Shown piece after piece: positions 13,624 to 28,286 of a stretch of DNA of 64,000 nucleotides. The first letter of the stretch is position 1. Each line of letters begins with the position of its first letter. Source of the stretch: Brevipalpus yothersi (lineage: Eukaryota > Arthropoda > Arachnida > Trombidiformes > Tenuipalpidae); NCBI GenBank assembly GCA_003956705.1, contig QZCP01000334.1, positions 232,683 through 296,682 on the forward strand, given 5' to 3'. The notes under the pieces are model-generated. The model worked only from the letters and a program-made list of their open reading frames with translations. It did no database searches and had not been told where the DNA came from. A program made the position numbers and the translations under genes.

Positions 13624-13682
<59 letters not shown>
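13624..13682. repeat. (CT)n microsatellite
   Basis: One of the few long CT runs within the Dscam interval; it faces the GA run at 13895 across about 210 nt. Confidence 0.95.
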
Positions 13683-13684
<2 letters not shown>

Positions 13685-13894
13685 ATCACTTTCATCCTCA
13701 AAACTCATACTGAAATGAGCCGATAGTGATGCTAATACAGCATACAGTTTTCTGGATAATTGATTTACGCACCATTGACATTTACTTTCTCTCACTCTCA
13801 ATACCCAGCTTGTCAACAGCTTCCGAAAAGACCTGCATCAAAAATTTTTCCTCATTTAGTTTGATGAAAAATATTGTAAAGGGAAGCTATTTCC

Positions 13895-13898
13895 GAGA

Positions 13899-13958
<60 letters not shown>
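13895..13958. repeat. (GA)n microsatellite
   Basis: A GA run with one GGG interruption; reverse complement of the CT run at 13624. Confidence 0.95.
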
Positions 13959-13962
<4 letters not shown>

Positions 13963-15192
13963 ATACAAAAAGGATGGGAACCTTGTTGGGCAAAGATATG
14001 TCATCCAAGTCTGCATCCCATCAAGAGGATGACAAATTTTACTTGTTAGATATGTCATCTCCCTCTTCATTCTCTTCAACTGTTTTGACTGATTGATTTT
14101 GGAGAAGCCTCCTGTGGTGGGCTCCTAATAGGTTGATCAAATACATGTCGGAACACCCATTGATTTTTTTGATGAAGAATAATAATATTATTGATCCAAT
14201 TCATCCAATTCATGTTAAATAATTTCTTTTCCCTGTAATTCAAAAAAAGTCAACCTTCACTTTTGATATGTCTTCTTATTGCATACTTCGTGTCATGATC
14301 ACTCTAGGGACAGACAGCAACAGTATGTTTATTTCATGATAATGAAATTTTCAAAATTTTAGGAGATTTTTTGCTTCATGTAATCAAACTAAAATAGAAA
14401 AAGAGAGAAAGTGAGAAAGGGAAATCATTTCACTCGGTTGATGTAATCGAAAAGAATTCGATTCCTTCACTATATCCATCAATACATATTCTCTTCCATG
14501 AACAGAGAGAGAGAAAGACGACATATTCTCACGCGCAAATGTTTTGAAAATTGGATGAAGAAGAATAGTGCAAAAAGGAATAAGAAGAAAGTGGATAAAG
14601 AGATGAAAATATGAAGTAAAGAAGAGAAAAGAGAAGAGAAGAGAAAAGAGGAAAGAAGAAGACGATGAAGAATTTTACAATCCATCACACTGACGATTCG
14701 TAATGTCAATTGCATCTGTTTTTCCAGTCAAAATGAAGCCTCAATACGAAACAAACAAGCAAACAGAGTGAGAGAGATAGAGAAAAAGAAAGAGAGAAGT
14801 AGAAATGCTAGAAGATGATGGGCAAACTTTCATCCTCATCTTTTTCTCTCATCCATACACACATACACATCGAATTGTGTGTGGTGAAAAGAGAAAGAAC
14901 GAGAATTTGGTGCCAAAATTTTGTACACAATTCGACAGCATTCGAAACACATCCCTGGACCAGTGGATCATCATCATTCTCAACACTGTTTGGATGATGT
15001 TTCGACAGTGAATCAGTGACATTCACAATGGAATGTTCAATCATAATGTCCGATATACTATGGACAGGCACCAGATATGTGTGTGTATGTGAATTTACGC
15101 TTCAAATGATTTCAGTCAGAGATGGAGAGAAAAAATCTTCGAAAAATGTGGAGCAAAATAAAAGAGAAGAAGAAGAAGGAGAGAAAGAGAAT

Positions 15193-15240
15193 GAGAAAGA
15201 GAAAGAGAAAGAGAAAGAGAAAGAGAAAGAGAAAGAGAAA
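15193..15240. repeat. (GAGAAA)8 hexamer array
   Basis: Eight exact hexamer copies lie just downstream (gene sense) of the Ig5 first-half exon donor. Confidence 0.95.
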
Positions 15241-15312
15241 AAAAATCGGAAACAAAAAAGAAACAGAACAGCTTTTCACAAGTAAATCAAGCAGTTCCCC
15301 AAGTTCACTTAC

Positions 15313-15485
15313 TTTGGTGACAAAATCTCCAAAACGAACCCTATGGCTTTCGGGTATGGACAATTCGTCCAATGTCCATGTTATCTGGGGCAATGGATTA
15401 CCGGCGGCAACACATTTAAGTGACAAAGACAATCCGGGTTCCAGTGTTTCCGAGTTGAATGTTTCCCTAAATTCTGGTGGATCAT
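15313..15485 (-). CDS. Dscam: Dscam-type receptor, exon for Ig5 first half
   Basis: This 173-nt exon encodes the first half of Ig5. It opens DPPEFRETFNSETLEPG, then LSLSLKCVAAGNPLPQITW (first Cys and the core Trp), and ends ESHRVRFGDFVTK. The fly Dscam1 counterpart is DPPVIRQAFQEETMEPG and FLKCVAGGNP, so the match is close. The acceptor AG is at 15486-15487, after CCACC; the donor is GTAAGT at 15307-15312. Entry is phase 1 and exit phase 0. The junction to the next exon reads VTK-DGLVVSY, parallel to VTVNGDVVSY in Dscam1, which supports both splice sites. Confidence 0.92.
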
Positions 15486-15849
15486 CTGGTGGTTCATGAT
15501 GATGATAACAATGGTGATGATGGAAGAATGAGAATAAAAACACATGAGAATGGACTAATACTAGTAGTAGTTGAAAATATTTTGAAAATACAATCATCGA
15601 ATGCTAGTCATAATTTACGGTATGAAGCCATTTCTAGAATCATCATTTCGTGAAAAATATACAAACATAATCCATATACACACACAGAAAGAGAGAGAGT
15701 ATGAGAGAGAATGTTTATTAAAAACCAAAGTTTACAAAACAAAGAGAATGATAGATTGCAGCTAATTGTAAGCTATTATATAATGATGATGGTGTATAGA
15801 GAGATGACTTTTGACTTGGAACTGACAATCAAAAGAAAAAGAGGAGAGA

Positions 15850-15927
<78 letters not shown>

Positions 15928-16819
15928 GTATGAAGAAATTGGTTTTCTAGTGCCTCTCTCTTCTCTCTTCATCTTTCTTCTCTCATCTCTCTTCTTCTTC
16001 TCTATCTCTTTCGTTTTTAGCCATATGAAAGCCTAGCAATTCAATGAGACTTTTCTCAGTAACATGACAGCTTCATGAGTGGATTGTATGTGTGTGTGTG
16101 TGCTGCTGCTTCAACATGGATGCTGGATGAAAGGGAATACCTAAGTGTCAAGTGGCGGCGAAAAGAGATGCTAATGTTCAAACCCTGGTTCCTACGAGCT
16201 CAGATCATATTACACACGTCTTCTCTCTTTCTCTCATTCTTTCAGAGGACTGATGAGGAGAAGCTAAAATTGAATGTTTAACTTGAACATAGCTAAAGTT
16301 AAAGCTACCATAAATTTTTGACTGTCTTTTTCCCTCACAAAATTGCTGAGCTTTGAGCAGCATCGACAATAATAACAACAGCCAGAAGAATCATGAGTAT
16401 GGCTTTTCGAATGGCTATCTAATGGATATTCCTGCTAAGGAGCAAGAAGATATCTTTCTATTCATAATTCAAATAAGAAGAAAAAAATTTTGCTGACCAT
16501 TCTGCCGATGTGGATGGAATATTTTGTATATTTTTCAACATTTTGCATGAGAAAATTTCGAACAAAAATAAATCTCAATTCTTCATTCCTATCAAATGAA
16601 AGAAAAATGCAAAACCTGTGAAAAATATGAAAATTCAATAAATCATGCCCGATACACATGAAATACTAGAGAGAAATTCAGAATCCATTCTTCTACAAGG
16701 TGAATGATTCTTCTTGAAAGAAACGATAATTATCATGAAGATCATTATCTTACCATAAAGAAACGAAAAAGGGTTGAGATTGTCAAGTAAAATTAGTGAA
16801 TATAGAAAGTATTTTTTAC
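15486..16819 (-). other. Dscam intron between Ig4 and Ig5 first half
   Basis: At 1334 nt this is the shortest intron of the visible Dscam part. It holds one GA tract at 15854-15918 and otherwise unremarkable AT-rich sequence. Confidence 0.7.
15854..15918. repeat. (GA)n microsatellite
   Basis: A GA run in the short intron between Ig4 and Ig5. Confidence 0.95.
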
Positions 16820-17107
16820 CTCTTATGTTGATCGAATAAGTTGCTTTCACCGAATCATGATCATTAGATGCTGTACATTGATACACTCCTTTGTGTTTCT
16901 TTTCCACTGAATCAATATAAAGTAAATCTTTGGCCATCAATCGAAAACCATACTCATTTTGATCAGGTAAATCAACTGATATCGGCTTGTGATCTTTTTC
17001 CCATATAATTGAATCCACTGGATGTCCAGTTACGGAACAATTGAGAAGTATTGAGGAACCAAAATCAATGGATTCCCTTGAAGGCACCAATTTAGCGGAC
17101 AATGGAG
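16820..17107 (-). CDS. Dscam: Dscam-type receptor, exon for Ig domain 4
   Basis: This 288-nt exon encodes all of Ig4. It starts APLSAKLVPSRESIDFGSS, then LLNCSVTGHPVDSIIWEKD (first Cys, Trp), LLYIDSVEKKHKG and YQCTASNDHDS (second Cys), and ends INIRG. The opening is nearly identical to fly Dscam1 TAPLSAKIDPPTQTVDFG, and SVEKKHKGVYQC parallels SVKKEDKGMYQC. The acceptor follows CTTTCTGATTGACAG; the donor is GTAAAA at 16814-16819, weaker than the other donors of this gene. Both ends are phase 1. In Dscam proteins Ig1-4 fold into a horseshoe, and this is its last domain. Confidence 0.92.
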
Positions 17108-18016
17108 CTGTCAATCAGAAAGAATTGAAATACAAAATTAGAGATGATGAATAAACAAATGATATACATTTTGATTGAATAGTTTTTTGCCAAGTTTCAG
17201 GAGAGATGCTTCAGTTACGGAAAAATATATCTCTTTCTCAACATCATCGAAATGCTTCCAGGATGAGAATGAAAATTGCGTTCTCGTTTAATTGATTAGA
17301 GCATTTCGAGTATTAATAATGATTTGATTCACACAAAAATTGATGTTGATGGGGAAATAGGTATGTGCATATATATGTTGCGGGCAAGGTGATACAAGCC
17401 ACCTTCATATGAGAATGAATGAGGGAAATAGAATAGATGAAGAAAGAGGAGAGAGAGAAGAATGTGGGAAGAAATAAGAAAATATGCTTTGGAACGACAG
17501 AGGAGGATACAGGAGGATGCTGGAGGATGAAAATGACATGAAAGCAAATGATGGTTCCATGAAAGTATGACAACACACACATATATACATATAAGAAAAG
17601 AGAAATAGAAAGAGAGTGGGAAAAGGTTAAGGTAATATATCATTCATTGAATAATATTCAGCCTCATCATCGATTATGGTAATAAGAAGCGTCTCAGATA
17701 AAATAGCATCATCAAGCTTTTGCCTCCTATTATCATCTCTCGAATGCTTCTGTGTGATGTAAGTTTTGGCACCATTCAGTATCACCTAAGAATTTTCCTT
17801 CATCTTTCCATCTCATCCCGAAGATGAAATATCCAACACCTCACCAACATTGCACACACACAAAAGCAATAGCAAAGAAAGCGAAATTATTCAAACGATT
17901 GATGCTATGAATTCTTATAAATCGTTAACATATTTCAATATTCTCACTCTTTTCTTTTGCTCCTGTAAGTTTATCAATCAAACTATTCTAATTTAAGGTG
18001 GAAGTATGTACTCTAC

Positions 18017-18018
<2 letters not shown>

Positions 18019-18064
<46 letters not shown>
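18019..18064. repeat. (GA)n microsatellite
   Basis: A pure GA run in the large Dscam intron. Confidence 0.95.
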
Positions 18065-18068
<4 letters not shown>

Positions 18069-20236
18069 TGAAACAAACAAAATTTTACAAAAATATTCAA
18101 TCGGAAGCCCAAAGAATATTGAAAAATTTTATGCACAAGCACACTTGGGATATCTAATTCCAGAGTGATTCCTTGAGGAGCCCTTTCCGAGAATCAAGAG
18201 AATGAAGGAATAAGAAGAAATCCTGCTAGTTTTGCTTCTCTGTGTAATCATCATCATTTGCATGAAACAAATAAGCTTGCAAAATAAGATGAGCGGAACG
18301 CTTTCTTCTTCTTCCTCTTCTTCCTCCTCTCATTCTCCTTCTTCTTCATCTTGGCTTCCAAAGCTTGGGTTAAGACATTGTAGCAGTAATTATCCATGTC
18401 TCAGGGCAGAAACAGTCATCAAAGCATTTTCTTGGCGAATTGTCTCTTCAACCAGTAACATTTTTCATGCTCATAGATTGAATGGGAAATGCTTTAGCCG
18501 AGTTTTAGCAAGCATTTTATCGACAATCGGCAATCCAATCAGTCAGCATATATACTGCATATACAGCTAATGCTATGGGAAAACAGTTATTTTGTAATAG
18601 AAACAATTGAGTTCACTCAAATTCAAATCACATTTATAGCTTCCCTCTTTTGCGGACAGTCCAGTGATTCAATTAATCGATTATACAATGAGAAATCGAT
18701 TAATACAAATGTAAATTAAACTCAAACGATCCATCGAATCACTAATGCATCACTAAAGAAGAGAGAGGAAGAGAGAATATTCTGTATATCCCTAGAGATA
18801 GACAAAATTTGTCTACATTTGTTCCAACATTCTGCTCATGAATAGGGAAGATAATTTCGAAATAGAGAGAAATAGAGAGAAAACTGGGTAAGGGAACACA
18901 CAAAAAGATGTCAAGAAGCATGTCATTTCCATTAATTGTTCAACTGGGAAGAGAATGAGAGAAAAGGAATAGAAAATCAAGTAGAAAGAGAGGAAAGAGA
19001 GAAGAGAAATAAATAGAATGGGGAAGAGAAGAGAAAATGAAGCGATGAAAAGAGAGAAAGAAAAATCTATTGCAAAGAAAAAGTTAAGATTAAAAAGAAG
19101 AAGATGGAGAAAAAGAATTCGGCAAGTATGTTGAAGAAATACAAGTTGAGATGTATTATAGCAAAGAATCAGTGTTCCTCTTCCTCTGTATTTTTATTTC
19201 CTTGTCTTCATCTCTTTCTCAGCCACTAAAACAATTGCTACCGAATAAAGTTAAATTAGTTAGATAGTGATCATGATCACGTTGACGATACATTATTTTT
19301 CTGGTTACAACTTGTCCTCCTCAAACACTACTACTACTACTATTTACTACAATGTATTCCCTCTCTCTCTCTCAATCCTGACTATTCTGTGAGTGTGTAT
19401 ATGTGTGTTCATTTGTGAATAAGGCCGAGATTGGATTCCAAAATGCTGAACAAGATGGAAGACATTAGTTGTGTTCATTAGAAGATATGTGCACATATAC
19501 TATGTGAAACAAACCATAGAGGCAATCATCTAGTTTCCTCATGAGTGAACATTCGGCAAACAGACGAAAAAGCAAATGGATTGAAAAGTCATTCTAAAGT
19601 GAAATGTCTCAAATTTGTGAACCAAATTGAATTACATTCGAGAATTCATACTGTTAGTGATGAGGATAAATTAATGCTGAGAAGAGAAAGAAAGCTGCAT
19701 ACGAGAAGGAGCAAGAGGAGGAAAAAGACAGATTATAAATTATTTCATGATGGCAATCGATATAAGTGACTGAAATTTTCCTTGAACACAAGATTATCCC
19801 CAAAAATAACGATACTATACGCACAAAGTATCCAACTGTAACTGTTCAAAAGAATCGACCATCACATACACACACACACACATAGTTTTGTCAAGAATGG
19901 GACTCATGAATTCTGAACACCATTTCCAATCTATTCTGTGTAAGATGCAAAACTAAGCAAACCCCAGCATCAACCATGGAGAGAGATTCATGTGGATGAA
20001 AACATTAGCATCCGAAGCAACTGTCAAGTAAGATTGGATACGCATCTTGCATAACAATAGAGGAATCCAAGATCAATGAAGATTACCCATTTCAGTTTTG
20101 CCGTCAATTTTGTGACTAAACTTAGTATTTTTCTCTTTCTTCCACTATTCTAACATTTACTATTCTCCTTTGAATACATTCAACCATTCAACATTCTGGT
20201 GTTGAGACCATTTTTCAGACATCTTACAACATTCAA

Positions 20237-20238
<2 letters not shown>

Positions 20239-20290
<52 letters not shown>
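20239..20290. repeat. (AC)n microsatellite
   Basis: A pure AC run of 52 nt, the only long CA repeat in the window. Confidence 0.95.
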
Positions 20291-20292
<2 letters not shown>

Positions 20293-23200
20293 CAAGAATA
20301 GAATTGCTACTTTATGTGGACACTATAGAATATTCATTCACATTTACTGTTATAGTGTTCACAATGTTCAATGCAAGAGTTTAGCTATTTCTCTTTCTTT
20401 ATTATAATAATTGGTGATAGAATGGAAATGAAATGAAGGTTCAAAAACTTGGACATGGAATATTGTGTGCATATAGTGAATTTTGTAACTTTACGAGGAT
20501 GAAATTAATTTGGAATTCTTTTCACAGTCCGTTGGCTGAATATAAATTTGGAAACCGATTTATCAATGCTACAATTTACTTGGAAAAATTGCAGAAGTTT
20601 GGTTGGCAAATGTGAATGTTTTTGATGGTTAAAAATTGTGGGCTGAAATTCGAATTTCAGAAAATATATACATCGATTTTCAAGAGACTGATGGCTTGAA
20701 AACTTGGCTTTCCATGCACCAAACACAATATTTTGTTGCGGTTCTCATGGTATTTACACGATTCAGATCAATATTTGCGAACATTATAGCAACTAAGATC
20801 AGTAAATTGTGAATACGTGTGTGATCTGATGGTAAGAATAAGGGAAAGGAAAAGAAATAGAAAGTGATAGAAAATAACATATTTGCCCAGAATGCCTGAT
20901 GTTGTGATATTCTGGGGAAAGAATTTTTATGTGTATGTGAGTACCTCAGCATCAGTTGGAAAGAGAGTTCTTGGGATTTTCTTTTCTCTGAGATAAAAAG
21001 GGTAAAAAAGTGAGTCAAATGCTTCTAAGCCCGGTGATTTGATAGAGAGAACAGATTTACCATGGAAAGAAGATGCCAGTAATTCACACCAAGAAAAAGT
21101 AACAGGAAAAAACGGTGAAAGAATAGACATTGAGTATGAAAGGCGGAGAAAAAAACTCATTTCAAAAACAGTGAAGCTGATGGGATAAACTGTCAATCTT
21201 CTAATTTTTCAGCTAAAAATTTACTCATATTTACCAGGCACATAACGGATAACATAACCAAAAAAAGTAAACAACTTTACGAAGTTTTTTTACGTCGAAT
21301 ATTGTGGAAATATGTTGATGTTTTGTATTTCGTCTAGTTTTTCGGGATCATCAGAATTGTTTCATGGTAAGGGAGAAAATCTTGAGATGAATACATGATA
21401 AGTGAGATGAAGATTATGGTGAAAAAAATAGAGGAATGATGAGCCCCACTTTAAATGCATGACCTTTTTTTGGGTAAGTTTTTTTGATGAGCCTTTTTTG
21501 ACCGAAAATTTGCTTTTTTGGCTTTTCTTCTCATTTCAAACTAGCTATTCTTCACATAGAGCACATTTTACACCTCAATTTCATATTCTATTCGAATTTT
21601 GGTATGATTTGTTTCCCACAAAAAGGGAAGAAATGAATTTATTCCTTTCAAAATAGGAGAACCTCTTAGGTGCAAGAAAAACGAAACAATATTGTTGGCA
21701 TGAAAATTGAGAATGTAACGGTAAAAGTTTATATTTGTATGTATGTATACGTGTGCATGGTAGTAAGCAGTATGTACACTTGGGTAGTTCAATTTGGAAT
21801 CATGAAAATATTTACTGAACTTTAGAACAATAGTATGCATATATACATTGTGGACTAAGGTGTAGTATTGAGAGAGGTACAAAAGTAATTCAACTAAATT
21901 TATTACAACTTTTTACATCAATACTTTATGGATCCCATGAAATTTTTCCAACAAAGTTCCCTACTCAAATAATCTCAACGCTCTCAATGGGGCTAAAATG
22001 GACCAGAACAAGGCTTATATCATGACAGGGGATCAATAACTTAATCATTTTGCCATGGGACATCTGCTCAATCTAATTTGAAAAATAGAGAGTACACCAG
22101 CCTGGCCCATTTTGTGAATTAGTGATCATCATCATGATTGAGGAAAGTAAATTTTTTTCTCTCAACATATTGAGATGTAAAATTTAGCTCATTGGATAAA
22201 GTGATGAGCATTGATTTAAGGGAAAATTGTACTCTTGTAAGTGTGATAAAAAGTTTGTTCATCAGATAGTCTATGGATTCATTCATCAATCTCTTCCTCT
22301 GTATAGATTGGCTATAATTACTGTGGACATCATTCATTACCTTCTCTCTCTCTCTACTCTCTTCTCTTTTGGTCATCCAACTGAATGTACTGGAGAAAGT
22401 GGAAACGATCTCAATCATCTTGTGTGCAGATGATTCAAGCAATCGAGATGAGGAGGAGAGAGAGAAAGGAAGGAGGATGGCTTCATCATGCTCGTTTCGA
22501 AAAGATGATGGAATATCAGTGGCCCAGTAAATCATGTATGAAATCCACGAAAGTGGCAAAAGCATGACCAATAGAAGGAGAGAGAGAAAGTATTTGGAAG
22601 GGAAAATTGGTCATGGAACGAAGAAATCGAACAGAAATACAGAGCAATTGTGTGTGTATCTATGTGTGTGTATATTGAAGAAATAGAGAGAAAGAGAGAA
22701 ACGATGATCATTGATCTCTCTTGATGATCATCCATTCAGATACATTAACCATTTTGGATACATCATTATCAGATCATAAGATCATTTTGATGAGCAAGAT
22801 GCTCATGAATTATCACTCCTGTATTTTTGGGTCCATTATTTGCTGTTGCAGATTTGAGGGAACCTTTTACGAAAGAAGCTAGAAAGCTCAAAAGTCTTCC
22901 AAGATCTTGTGAGAACACACATAATGTTCCGGTGGAACATGATGGAATGCATTCATGTTTACAACAACCGGAAGTATGGACTATCGAAATCAATATGTCC
23001 TGAGCTTTTTATGATCCGGTGGAATTTTTCTTCACTATCAGTGATGCTTCGTTTCTTATCTCTGCTTAAAGTCATGAGTTCATATAATATTCATCAGATA
23101 AATCTTTCTTCTCCTCTCTATCCACCATGAAAATTCGATATTCATGTGAGATTATTCAATTCATTTGATAATTGAAGCTGATAAGGTTCTCATAAAGTTT

Positions 23201-24442
23201 TAATCAACAATAATTTTCATCTGTATCATTCACAAGAATGGATACAAAATCTGATATCAACAGCAACCGATATTAGAGTAGATATTTGATCGAGAAATCT
23301 TACAGTTTCATTTTTTATCTTTCCATTCGAATTTTTTTCATCCTATCAGGAGGCGTAATCAGATCTGATACTTTTCGATTGTGAAATGAACTTCAAGAGA
23401 CATTGAAATTCTGGGAAAATTCTAATCTTAATCCTCCTAAAAGCAATAGACAGCACAATGTGCCTGGTTTAAGGCATTTGAATTTTTTCATCTTGTTCAT
23501 TTGGAAAGATTTGAAAGTTGTTGAGAGGCTTTCAATTTTCCCAGTACGAGAATAGGATTGAAACTTTGAAAGACAAAAGTTCTGAATATAACAAGATGAT
23601 GGAATGTGGGTGAACGAAAAGCGATGAGTTGAATAATGTCTATCCAAGATCACACATATTAAACTTTGAATTTTCGTAAGCTTTGAGGATAAAAGATTCC
23701 AAAAACTGAAAGGATTTTTTGATCTTTTTCTCTTCTTTTCCACTTTTTCGGACTAGAAACACATGGAACTATACATGAATGGATGAGAAAATGATTGAGG
23801 CTGATGCAGATCAACGATATTGAAAAGGACGAAAAATTCGGACATCATCATACATGTGGAATAGGATCGAGAAAGAAGGAATGAGATTTGTTTAGTTCAA
23901 TTCTGAAATAAAGTTGAAACCATTTATCAGAATGGCTATTGTAAGAGAATCATTTTTCTTTCGAATCAAGTGAAACAATTCACCATGTGTATTGGAGAGC
24001 ATTTCGAAGTTTTCTCTCTTCCTCTCACTCTCTCTGTTCCCTTTCTCTTGAGTGAAAATGCTAAATCTCATGATTGTAGAACATAATTCATCATCTCCAC
24101 CATACTCTGAATTGTTTCATGATAATATTCATGAAAGGAGAGCAATGGAGGTGAGAAAATGGAAGGAAGAAATCATGGCTATTTCAAGTACTTCATATTG
24201 GTAGAATGAGACTCATGATGATGGAAATGATTATAATCATCACACCAGAGAGAAACAATATACTTTTGGAATATATTTTTGGCTACACACATACATGTAC
24301 ATGTATGTATATTAAGCATAAATGTGATGATATATATTCTTCACTCATCTTTTCATCCTCCCATGTGATCATCATCCACATCTCTCCAGGCGTTTTCGAA
24401 ACTCTCTCTCCCTCATCATGAATTAAGCTTTTCGTGATTATG

Positions 24443-24468
24443 GTGAGTGAGTGAGTGAGTGAGTGAGT

Positions 24469-24529
<61 letters not shown>
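24443..24529. repeat. (GTGA)n array merging into (GA)n
   Basis: About eight GTGA units lead directly into some 55 nt of GA, a compound microsatellite. Confidence 0.95.
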
Positions 24530-24532
<3 letters not shown>

Positions 24533-27310
24533 CAAAGGAACAAATTTTGAGGGAAGCAAAAATTGATCTATTCCAGTATATTTTGCATAAAAGTTTTCCC
24601 AACACTATGGAGCCCTTAACGCTAATCACAGCTTGAGCTGTTTACTAATTGCTATTTGATATTTTAAAGAGAAAAAGAATCTTCACATTTACCTTGTTCC
24701 TATGTTGAGCATGAAAATAAGCTCAACGAATAAGTTAACTATGGGGGAAGTTCATTGAGTAAACTGATAAGAGTATTGCGTGGCTGGAAGTTTCATGAAA
24801 TCTTTTTGAAATTCGGAAATAGAGTTGAAAAAATTCCATCATCAAGCTGATCGGCAATAGGCAGGATGGATGATTGAGATAAAGGTTGGATAAGGTTAGA
24901 TAACAAAACGTTGTAATCGAGAGCACATGTATGATAGAGATGAGAAGAGAAGAGAGAAGAGAGGATCAATTTGATTGTAATCATGGTGTTAGGTCGATGA
25001 CGCAGATCATCATAATCATTTCCGTATCCTCTAAACCATCATCATGTGATTGTGGAATGAACATTATGGGAAGAGAGAGACTATAAGAAAAATATAAGTG
25101 TTCCCAGAAGAGAGGATAAAATTGTTGAACAGTATCAAAGTTTACGATTCCCAGTAATATGTAGAGTATTTTCATGAGGTTGAAAAGACGATTTCGATGA
25201 ATGATCTGAAGAAATGCTATCAGAGGAAGCCTTCTTATTATGTTGAATTCAGGTTGAGTTTGTTGTTCCGTAATCAAAGGTATAAAATAACGTCTAATAA
25301 TCTTTTCCTCTCTCTCTCTCTTCTAGGGATGCAGTTCAGAAGGATGGAAAAGATGAAAAAAAGAAGAAGAAATGAAGAAAAAAGAGAAGATGCGATGAGA
25401 AGAATGAAAAGTGAAGGAAAAAATAGAATAGAGAAATAAAAGCATCTTAGAAGGAATGTTCAGAAGGCAAAACGTTCAAAATCAGATGGGCTTACTTTTC
25501 CTCTATCTTTCTCATACACAGTTCTAAGTGTGTACTCAAGAGATTCAAATTCAAATTGATTTTGGAATCACATGGAGCAGACAAAATGGAATGGAAAGTG
25601 GAATAGATAAGGAATGAGAGTCAAGATAGAAAGGGGAAGAGAAGATGGAAAACAAAAAGATTAAGGAAAAACAGTTGACTTGGCCAGAGACAATTCAACA
25701 TCATCCGGAAGAAAAAAGTTCCATGTGAATATTTTTTCTCTCTCACTCTCTCTCTCTCTCTCTCTCTGTATAGCTGGGCTCCGAAATCGATCATTGATAC
25801 GATGAAAACGATAAAATACATAAACGATTCATTTTTGAATGCAAAAAAGCTACAGTATATATGGATTGTTCAGTTTTTCACTCTCCTCTTTACTACTCTT
25901 CTTCATCATGATACCGAAGTTTGGAGCATCCATACATACACACAAAGATAGCCTTATGACATGCACATTGAGCAATCAAAACAATCATCCAAATGGAAGT
26001 TCAGTGGAGTTGAAAACTAGAATAGATGAAAAATATATTCCTCCTACTCGTTTGGATGATAAAAAAAATTGTCTTTTGATTTGTCTTCTTCCCTTTATTC
26101 CACTCTCTCTCTCTTTCATCTGGAGCATATATACACACACATATTCAAATTGGGGCATGTAAAGGATCCTCTATTCTCATTCTTTGTAAAGTGTATTCAA
26201 ATTAGAAGATTATGACGACTGATGGGTTCAATAAACAACTCATTTCAATTGCAAGTAACTACTATTCCCTAGTAATACTACTATACTTGGAATAGTAAAA
26301 GCAGAGTAGAGCGAAGGGAAGACGACAATGTTTTTTGAGGGAAAGTTTCTCTCAGATGAAAATATGACGATTTGAAAGTTAAAGACAATTTGTCAACCGA
26401 TGGGCATGATTTGGATACCATTCAACATACACATATATATGCCAAAAAAGGGAGAGAAAAAGAGAGAGAGCGGGAATACAGAGTAAATGGATGAGAATGA
26501 ATGATCATGGTGAAAGGGAGAAAAAATATTGAATGAATATCCAAGTATAAGGTGAGTACAGAGAAGAGTAAAGAAATTCGCCTGATAGAAAGTCAATTTG
26601 AAGACAAATGTTCTGTTCACGATGAATTGCATTCGAATCACAATTCTAAATCACTCACATCTTTCATCATTTGGATTGCATTGAAGAACGAAAAAAACTA
26701 AACCAAAACAAACGAGAATGAAGAGAGGAAAATCTTTTCTCTTCCAATCTCTCTCTTTCGCATCAATAAATTTTGTGCATGATTCATTGTATTGGAAAAA
26801 TTCAAGAAAGTCATCACTTGACAAGGCGAAATGGTTCGATTAAGTAAATCAATTCGTCAAATGATTCCCGGACCGATAAAGTTCATGGAGCATGGATGAG
26901 CCATGGATGGGCAATGATTAAGGCAACAATTTTTCTCTTCATTTAAATTTTCCACTTTGAATCATGCTGATGGGGAGCAATCTGGGAGGCTGAGTACATT
27001 TTGAGAAACCTATTGGATTTCTTTTCACTATCTTGCTGAGAGGCACATCACAATTCCATCTTCTGCTATCACAATTGAACTATCATATCATGAGAAGAAG
27101 AGAGAGAGAGAGAGAGAACGAAAGCGTCTGACAATGAAAATGATACAATTCCGGGTAAACGATCTTGTGATACAGTTCATGAGAGAGAAAGTAGATGATT
27201 TTGTTCTAAGTTCTCTTGGCAGATGGAAGAAAAAGAAGATAAAAGAATATGTTCCCAGACAGTAGAGGCGTGTGTGCGTGTGTGGAACATTCTCAACAGA
27301 ATAGTTTAGG

Positions 27311-27438
<128 letters not shown>

Positions 27439-27669
27439 CATTTCAGGGAAAAAACTGGTGATTTTGAGGCAAAAGATGAGGATGATAGGGAAAGAGAAGA
27501 AGATGATGCATATTCACAATCTCATTTCTTTCCTCATCTCTCTTTTTCTCTTCTTTTGGCTTTTGCCACACTTTTTATACGGATCTTCTAGGAGGCTGAT
27601 TTCATGAGAATTGGATTTGTTCGAAACATTTCACCAGAAAAAAGTGGTCCTGAAGATGAGGATATAAAT

Positions 27670-27672
<3 letters not shown>

Positions 27673-27711
<39 letters not shown>
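27673..27711. repeat. (GA)n microsatellite
   Basis: A pure GA run. Confidence 0.95.
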
Positions 27712-27713
<2 letters not shown>

Positions 27714-28234
27714 ACAAGAATAGTATGGAAAGTATGAAGAGGAATAAGAAATAGGGTAAGAATAAAGTGACAGAAAGAAGGCCAAAAAAGAGAAAAGATT
27801 GTGAGGATGCAGAAGGAGGAAGATGAGTTGTGTATTATGACGCCTATGGAGTCAATAATCAATTCTATGTATTTGCCTCTCTCTTTTATACTTACTTTTT
27901 TTTTCTTTTTCTCTTTTCTATGGCCAAAAAAACTCTGCAACATCATCATTGATGGACTATTTCTTCTTCTCCATCTTTTGCCTCCTTTCTTCATCATCCT
28001 TCACCCCCCCAGCTTCTGTCTTCTTCCTCCTCCTCTCTCTCTTTTCCTTCTCCTTTTCTGTTCTCATCACATTTTGCCACTGACAGTTGCATTCGCTAGC
28101 CTAGAATATTATGAAAAAAAATTGGCGATTCACGAAGAATAGAAAGAGAAAAGAAAAAAAAGTCCGTTTGAAGGAGGCGGATGCTCCATGCTCCATGTTA
28201 CATACAGTGAATCTTTGGATGCTGGTAAAGAGAG

Positions 28235-28237
<3 letters not shown>

Positions 28238-28280
<43 letters not shown>
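28238..28280. repeat. (GA)n microsatellite
   Basis: A pure GA run. Confidence 0.95.

Positions 28281-28286
<6 letters not shown>

Larger units (their letters stand above)
6607..15312 (-). other. Dscam intron between the two Ig5 exons
   Basis: This 8706-nt intron holds the MITE at 13118-13255, GA tracts (7802-7844, 11981-12179, 13895-13958), a CT tract (13624-13682), a hexamer array (15193-15240) and a 24-nt assembly gap at 12069-12092. A stretch at 10043-10282 is open in more than one frame on both strands but shows no domain I recognise. No additional Ig exon was seen. Confidence 0.7.

Noticed and set aside
16140..16210. tRNA-like GTTCAAACCC string
   Set aside because: No acceptor stem, D-arm or anticodon arm can be folded around it.
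22119..22571. 150-codon minus-strand frame in the large Dscam intron
   Set aside because: The peptide is a mix of low-complexity and AT-driven residues with no Ig or other domain, no splice-site frame match to the Dscam exons, and lies mid-intron.
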